Positions 7,355 to 10,000 of a stretch of DNA of 10,000 nt are shown in pieces. Origin of the DNA: Asticcacaulis sp. (GTDB lineage Bacteria > Pseudomonadota > Alphaproteobacteria > Caulobacterales > Caulobacteraceae); contig NZ_JAIWNX010000149.1 of NCBI RefSeq assembly GCF_020217185.1, positions 1 to 10,000 on the forward strand, in the 5' to 3' direction. The notes under the pieces are model-generated. The model had not been told where the DNA came from, searched no databases, and saw only the letters and a list, made by a program, of their open reading frames with translations. The first letter of the stretch is position 1. Each line of letters starts with the position of its first letter. The translations under genes were made by a program, and so were the position numbers.

Positions 7355-7399
7355 CAAAGCACAAAAGGCCGGATCAGCGATCCGGCCTTTTGTGCTTTG
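7355..7399 (-). terminator. Terminator of tRNA-Gly (perfect 21-bp stem)
   Basis: Arms 7355-7375 and 7379-7399 are exact reverse complements with the 3-nt loop AGC. The core is GGCCGGATC/GATCCGGCC, and the A-rich outer arm gives a TTTTGTGCTTTG tail on either strand, so it can work in both directions. It begins 10 bp after the 3' end of the tRNA gene and separates it from the SEDS-like gene downstream. Nothing is transcribed toward it on the plus strand nearby, so it most likely ends the tRNA transcript. Confidence 0.85.
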
Positions 7400-7409
7400 T
7401 AAAACAGAT

Positions 7410-7484
<75 letters not shown>

Positions 7485-7526
7485 TCGTTTCTGTTATCCA
7501 CCGGCGTGTCCGCCGAAGAGGTGCGC

Positions 7527-7556
7527 CTTATAGACAAAAGCCCGCGGCCTTTGCAA
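7527..7556 (-). promoter_or_regulatory. Probable sigma-70 promoter of tRNA-Gly
   Basis: On the minus strand TTGCAA (7556-7551) is followed after 18 bp by TATAAG (7532-7527). Initiation near 7520 would give a leader of about 35 nt before the mature 5' end at 7484. The box sequences and distance fit a housekeeping promoter; GCGC follows the -10 box, a GC-rich discriminator as often seen at stable RNA genes. Confidence 0.55.
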
Positions 7557-7636
7557 GGGGCATTTTTCGGAAACCTGTGAAAAACTTTTTTCGACGCATT
7601 TTCAGGGGACTTGCCGTTTCATGCCCTTCCGCCCGG

Positions 7637-7662
7637 CCCTCTCCCCGTGCACGGGGAGAGGG
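7637..7662. repeat. Perfect GC-rich palindrome, possible dispersed repeat
   Basis: A 26-bp perfect palindrome with 13-bp arms (CCCTCTCCCCGTG and its complement) lies between the tRNA promoter and the terminators of the dehydrogenase gene. Elements of the CCCTCTCCCC...GGGGAGAGGG type are common between genes in alphaproteobacterial genomes, from general knowledge. No coding frame or clear T-tract belongs to it, so a terminator role is weak. Copy number in this genome cannot be seen here. Confidence 0.6.
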
Positions 7663-7673
7663 GGATAAAAAGC

Positions 7674-7710
7674 GAAAAAGACCCGACGGGCCGCCCCGAG
7701 GGTCTTTTTC
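7674..7710 (-). terminator. Rho-independent terminator, distal, of the dehydrogenase gene
   Basis: Arms GAAAAAGACCC (7674-7684) and GGGTCTTTTTC (7700-7710) pair over 11 bp. Inside, CGGG (7687-7690) pairs with CCCG (7695-7698) around a CCGC loop. Both strands end in a T-tract, so it can act in both directions. It lies about 60 bp past the stop of the minus-strand dehydrogenase. Confidence 0.75.
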
Positions 7711-7725
7711 TCATATCCGAACCCT

Positions 7726-7760
7726 GAAAAACGTATTTGGCCGCAGGCCAAAACGTTTTC
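7726..7760 (-). terminator. Proximal hairpin terminator of the dehydrogenase gene
   Basis: Starting 10 bp after the stop codon at 7770, the minus strand forms TTTGGCC-TGC-GGCCAAA, extended after single-base bulges (7731, 7735) by ACG/CGT and TTTTC/GAAAA pairing. A CGTTTTTC run follows on the minus strand. Together with the hairpin at 7674-7710 it makes a tandem terminator. Confidence 0.6.
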
Positions 7761-7769
7761 ATGAGTAAC

Positions 7770-8753
7770 TTATAGCATCGCCGGGATGACGCGATCGGGT
7801 GGGCGGTGGCCGTCCTGAAGCGTCTTGATGTTGAGGATCACCCGGTCGCCCATATCGGTGCGCGCTTCGATGGTCGAAGACGCCATATGCGGCAGCAGTA
7901 CCGCATTGGGCAGGCCGAACAGTTCCGGATTGATGCCGGGCAGGCGCTCATAGACGTCAAGCCCGACGCCGGCGATCTTGTTGCCGCGCAAGAGGTGCGC
8001 CAGCGCCTCTTCATCGACGATCTGCCCGCGCGCCGTGTTGACGAGGATGGCGTGTGGCTGAAGCTTCGCCAGTCGCTCGGCATCGAGCAGGTGGAAGGTG
8101 TTGGGACCACCCGGCGCATTGATCGACACCACGTCCATGCGCGACAGCATCTGGTCCAGATCGTCCCAGTAGGTGGCCTCAAGCTCATCCGAAATGCGCT
8201 GCGACACCGGTTTGCGGTTGTGATAGTGCACCTGCATCCCGAAGGCACGCGCGCGACGCGCCAGCGCCTGCCCGATACGGCCCATGCCGACGATCCCCAG
8301 CCGCTTGCCATAGATGCGGCGGCCCATCATGAAGGTCGGCGACCAGGCGGAAAATTCACCGCGCTGCACGGTTTCAGCCCCTTCGACGAAACGGCGCGCC
8401 ACGGCGATGATCAGGCCCATGGTCATTTCGGCCGTGTCTTCGGTCAGCACGCCCGGCGTATTGGTGACGATGATGCCCTTTTCGACGGCTCTGGCGACGT
8501 CGATATGGTCATAGCCGACGCCGAAATTGGCGATCATCTTAAGCTGTTCGCCGCAGGCGTCGATAAAGTCGGCGTCGATGCGGTCATTGATCGAAGAGAC
8601 GAGGACTTCGGCGGTCTGCGCCGCCTCGATCATCTTGTCGCGCGGCATCGGGTCCTTGGTGAGCCAGAGCGTGGTGTTGAACAGTTCGCGGAACCGCGTT
8701 TCCACCCCGTCGGGTAGTTTCACGGTCATAACGACTTTCAATTTCTTGTTCAT
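7770..8753 (-). CDS. D-2-hydroxyacid dehydrogenase (glyoxylate/hydroxypyruvate reductase type)
   Basis: 327 residues, normal length for the family, starting at ATG 8753 without a clear Shine-Dalgarno. Family members reduce 2-keto acids such as glyoxylate or hydroxypyruvate to D-2-hydroxyacids with NAD(P)H in the cytoplasm. The catalytic domain is split (1-100 and about 287-327) around a Rossmann domain with GMGRIG (156-161) and HNRK (178-181), whose Arg180 at the end of beta-2 hints at NADPH. Substrate loop NFGVGYDHID (76-85), catalytic Arg242 in NTARG and His289 in LPHMASST are present. The acid that normally pairs with that His is the Glu in DVFxxEP; here the sequence is DVYERLPG, so Leu271 (codon CTG, 7943-7941) sits at that place. 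Activity may be altered, or E269 may take over. It is a single gene ended by tandem hairpins and divergent from the SH3 gene. The substrate is not certain. Confidence 0.9.
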   Translation of the reverse strand: MNKKLKVVMTVKLPDGVETRFRELFNTTLWLTKDPMPRDKMIEAAQTAEVLVSSINDRIDADFIDACGEQLKMIANFGVGYDHIDVARAVEKGIIVTNTPGVLTEDTAEMTMGLIIAVARRFVEGAETVQRGEFSAWSPTFMMGRRIYGKRLGIVGMGRIGQALARRARAFGMQVHYHNRKPVSQRISDELEATYWDDLDQMLSRMDVVSINAPGGPNTFHLLDAERLAKLQPHAILVNTARGQIVDEEALAHLLRGNKIAGVGLDVYERLPGINPELFGLPNAVLLPHMASSTIEARTDMGDRVILNIKTLQDGHRPPDRVIPAML

Positions 8754-8883
8754 GGTATGCGTTGACCCTTTGACGGCATTTTCGTTCAGGACTGTTTTTT
8801 AGGGTCTGGTTAACCAAATCTGAAGCATTGCAAGCCCAGTGTCGAAGACCTTTCCACGCCCCCTTAACCGTCTGCTTTTGCCG

Positions 8884-9525
8884 ATGCCGACCCTGTTCAG
8901 CCTGTTTTTTTCAGTGAAATCACCACACCATAGGCCGTGCCCCCGCGTCAAGTCGGGGTGGGCGAGGGCGGCTGTTTTGGCCCTGTCGCTGGGGATGGTT
9001 TGCGGCGGCGTTGCGCCCACCGCGCAGGCCGGGTCTGCTGAGGAAGAGTCGTTCAACACGCCCTCAAAGCAGCCGGTGCCGCGTTGGGCCTCATTGCGCT
9101 CCAACGAAGTCTATGCCCGCTCCGGCCCGACCAAGGAAAACAAGGTCCTGTGGACCTATCGCCAGAAGAACCTGCCGGTGCAGATCATTTCTGAAACCCG
9201 CGAATGGCGCATGATCTGCGATCCGGATGGCGGCATTGCCTGGGTCAGCCGCTCGATGCTGAAGTCGCAGCGCAGTGTCGTGTCGATGGGCACGCAGAAG
9301 ATCGACCTGCTGAGCGCCGCCAAACCCACCGCCAAGGTCAAGGCGCGACTCAATCCGCGCGCTCTGGCCGCGCTCGACAAGTGCAAGAAGGGCTATTGCA
9401 AGGTCTCGGTCGGCAATGTCGATGGCTGGGCCCCGCAGGACCGTCTGTGGGGGGCACAGGAAGGGGCGGCGTGCAAACGCCCGGACCCCTTTACGCGGCT
9501 GGGCACCCCGCAGGGCGTGCGTTAG
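8884..9525 (+). CDS. Exported protein with two SH3-like domains
   Basis: 213 residues from the ATG at 8884. The start is uncertain: GTG at 8839 and GTG at 8914 are in frame and none has a Shine-Dalgarno. A signal peptide is evident: basic stretch KSPHHRPCPRVKSGWAR (12-28), hydrophobic core AAVLALSLGMVCGGVA (29-44) and cleavage likely after AQA (47-49). The mature part has two bacterial SH3-like repeats, about 68-127 (EVYARSGPTKENKVLWTY... DGGIAWVSRSML) and 132-190 (KIDLLSAAKPTAKVKARL... VDGWAPQDRLWG); the RSGP and GWxxxxxLWG elements are typical. C167 and C172 in KCKKGYC could form a disulfide in the periplasm. Such domains (COG3807 type) often bind cell-wall peptides or accompany hydrolases, but no enzyme domain is fused here. 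It stands alone between the dehydrogenase (divergent) and fabA. A palindromic repeat falls inside the signal-peptide codons. Confidence 0.85.
   Translation: MPTLFSLFFSVKSPHHRPCPRVKSGWARAAVLALSLGMVCGGVAPTAQAGSAEEESFNTPSKQPVPRWASLRSNEVYARSGPTKENKVLWTYRQKNLPVQIISETREWRMICDPDGGIAWVSRSMLKSQRSVVSMGTQKIDLLSAAKPTAKVKARLNPRALAALDKCKKGYCKVSVGNVDGWAPQDRLWGAQEGAACKRPDPFTRLGTPQGVR
8941..8958. repeat. Short palindrome like the alphaproteobacterial CCCCG...CGGGG repeat
   Basis: CCCCG (8941-8945) and CGGGG (8954-8958) flank CGTCAAGT. Read on the minus strand this is CCCCGACTTGACGCGGGG, very close to the widespread intergenic repeat of the form CCCCGACTTGATCGGGG known from alphaproteobacteria. Here it lies within the codons for the basic part of the SH3 protein's signal peptide. 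Confidence 0.4.
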
Positions 9526-9582
9526 TACGCCTTCGCTGGCCAAATTTCACAACAAAAGCCATTGAGCCGCGGCCTCTATGCG

Positions 9583-9636
9583 TGTAACGCATCTTTACAG
9601 CCTGTTACGAACGCGCCATTAAGCGCCGCGTAACAG
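9583..9636 (+). promoter_or_regulatory. Candidate operator region upstream of fabA
   Basis: Three related half-sites lie in the 144-bp gap before fabA: TGTAACG (9583-9589), TGTTACG (9603-9609) and its exact complement CGTAACA (9629-9635). The last two belong to an 8-bp inverted repeat CTGTTACG/CGTAACAG (9602-9609, 9629-9636) with a 19-bp spacer, and the first belongs to TGTAA-N7-TTACA (9583-9599). No strong -35/-10 pair is visible; CTATAT at 9637-9642 is a possible -10 box. The arrangement suggests a dimeric regulator, unidentified. Confidence 0.4.
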
Positions 9637-9669
9637 CTATATGTGTGTGAGATTCTATCCGGAGCCCCA

Positions 9670-10000
9670 ATGAGCGACCGTCCTTCGTCTTTCGATTATG
9701 AAGCCCTTCTGGCCTGTTCGCGCGGGGAAATGTACGGTCCGGGCAATGCCCAGCTGCCGGCGCCGCCGATGCTGATGATGGATCGTATCACGCAGATCAC
9801 GCAGGACGGCGGGGCCTTCAACAAGGGCTATATCGAAGCCGAACTCGACATCAATCCCGACCTGTGGTTCTTCGCCTGCCACTTTATCGGCGATCCGGTC
9901 ATGCCGGGCTGCCTGGGCCTTGACGCCATGTGGCAGTTGGTCGGTTTCTTCCTCGGCTGGTCGGGCAATCCGGGCCGCGGCCGCGCGCTGGGCGTCGGCG
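9670..10000 (+). CDS. fabA: 3-hydroxydecanoyl-ACP dehydratase FabA (5' part)
   Basis: The first 110 residues are in the window; the gene runs off the right edge (full FabA is about 170). The ATG at 9670 has GGAG at 9661-9664. FabA dehydrates 3-hydroxyacyl-ACP and isomerises trans-2- to cis-3-decenoyl-ACP, the branch point for unsaturated fatty acids. The hot-dog-fold signature is intact: [20 protein letters not shown] starting at residue 70, with catalytic His71 and Asp85. [12 protein letters not shown] (29-40) and [11 protein letters not shown] (62-72) are also typical and separate it from FabZ, which has Glu in place of this Asp. In related genomes fabB and fabI often follow, so they are expected to the right of the window; this is an inference. 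Confidence 0.96.
   Translation, partial: MSDRPSSFDYEALLACSRGEMYGPGNAQLPAPPMLMMDRITQITQDGGAFNKGYIEAELDINPDLWFFACHFIGDPVMPGCLGLDAMWQLVGFFLGWSGNPGRGRALGVG

Noticed and set aside
7263..7364. N-terminal extension of the SEDS-like gene to an ATG at 7364
   Set aside because: It would overlap the tRNA terminator, has no homologous character, and the ATG at 7262 has a strong Shine-Dalgarno.
7806..8717. A 303-codon plus-strand frame opposite the dehydrogenase
   Set aside because: The minus strand carries an unmistakable dehydrogenase with all its motifs; the plus frame is rich in Arg, His and Asp with no recognisable domain.

Overview
The window looks like chromosomal DNA of a GC-rich alphaproteobacterium. 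A Caulobacterales member such as Asticcacaulis is my best guess, from the codon bias and from the families present: an alphaproteobacterial PfkB-type adenosine kinase, a fused RimB-RimK protein, an SH3-domain exported protein and FabA. The genus is an inference; there is no rRNA or other decisive marker. I see no transposase, phage gene, CRISPR array or plasmid function.

Layout, left to right. Positions 1-565 (+) hold the C-terminal part of a PfkB-family sugar/nucleoside kinase, probably adenosine kinase. Positions 641-1513 (+) encode an unrecognised membrane protein with an AT-rich middle, convergent with the next gene and overlapping it by 10 bp. Four minus-strand genes follow, read from right to left: a short divergent relative of the SEDS (FtsW/RodA) proteins (7262-6420), a large membrane-anchored multi-PAS protein ending in a histidine-kinase dimerisation domain without its histidine and without an ATPase domain (6303-3640), a fused RimB-like protease and RimK-like ATP-grasp ligase (3563-2151), and an Smr-domain protein (2109-1504). 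Gaps of 41, 76 and about 116 bp make partial co-transcription possible.

Positions 7263-7770 are mostly non-coding. They hold a dyad upstream of the SEDS-like gene, a perfect 21-bp-stem terminator, tRNA-Gly(GCC) with its probable promoter, a GC-rich palindrome resembling a dispersed repeat, and two terminator hairpins that end the next gene. Positions 8753-7770 (-) encode a D-2-hydroxyacid dehydrogenase of the glyoxylate/hydroxypyruvate reductase group with leucine where the catalytic glutamate is expected. Positions 8884-9525 (+) encode an exported protein with two SH3-like domains. From 9670 to the window end (+) lies fabA, cut by the edge, preceded by an unusual set of related TGTxACG half-sites.

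Most genes are housekeeping or signalling genes. The most unusual content is a group of apparently altered enzymes: a SEDS-like protein lacking the catalytic loop, a kinase-like receptor without His or ATPase domain, and a dehydrogenase with a substituted acid residue. Next to these is a protein joining a putative S6-modifying ligase to a putative protease, beside an Smr protein whose N-terminus resembles the collided-ribosome nuclease SmrB.
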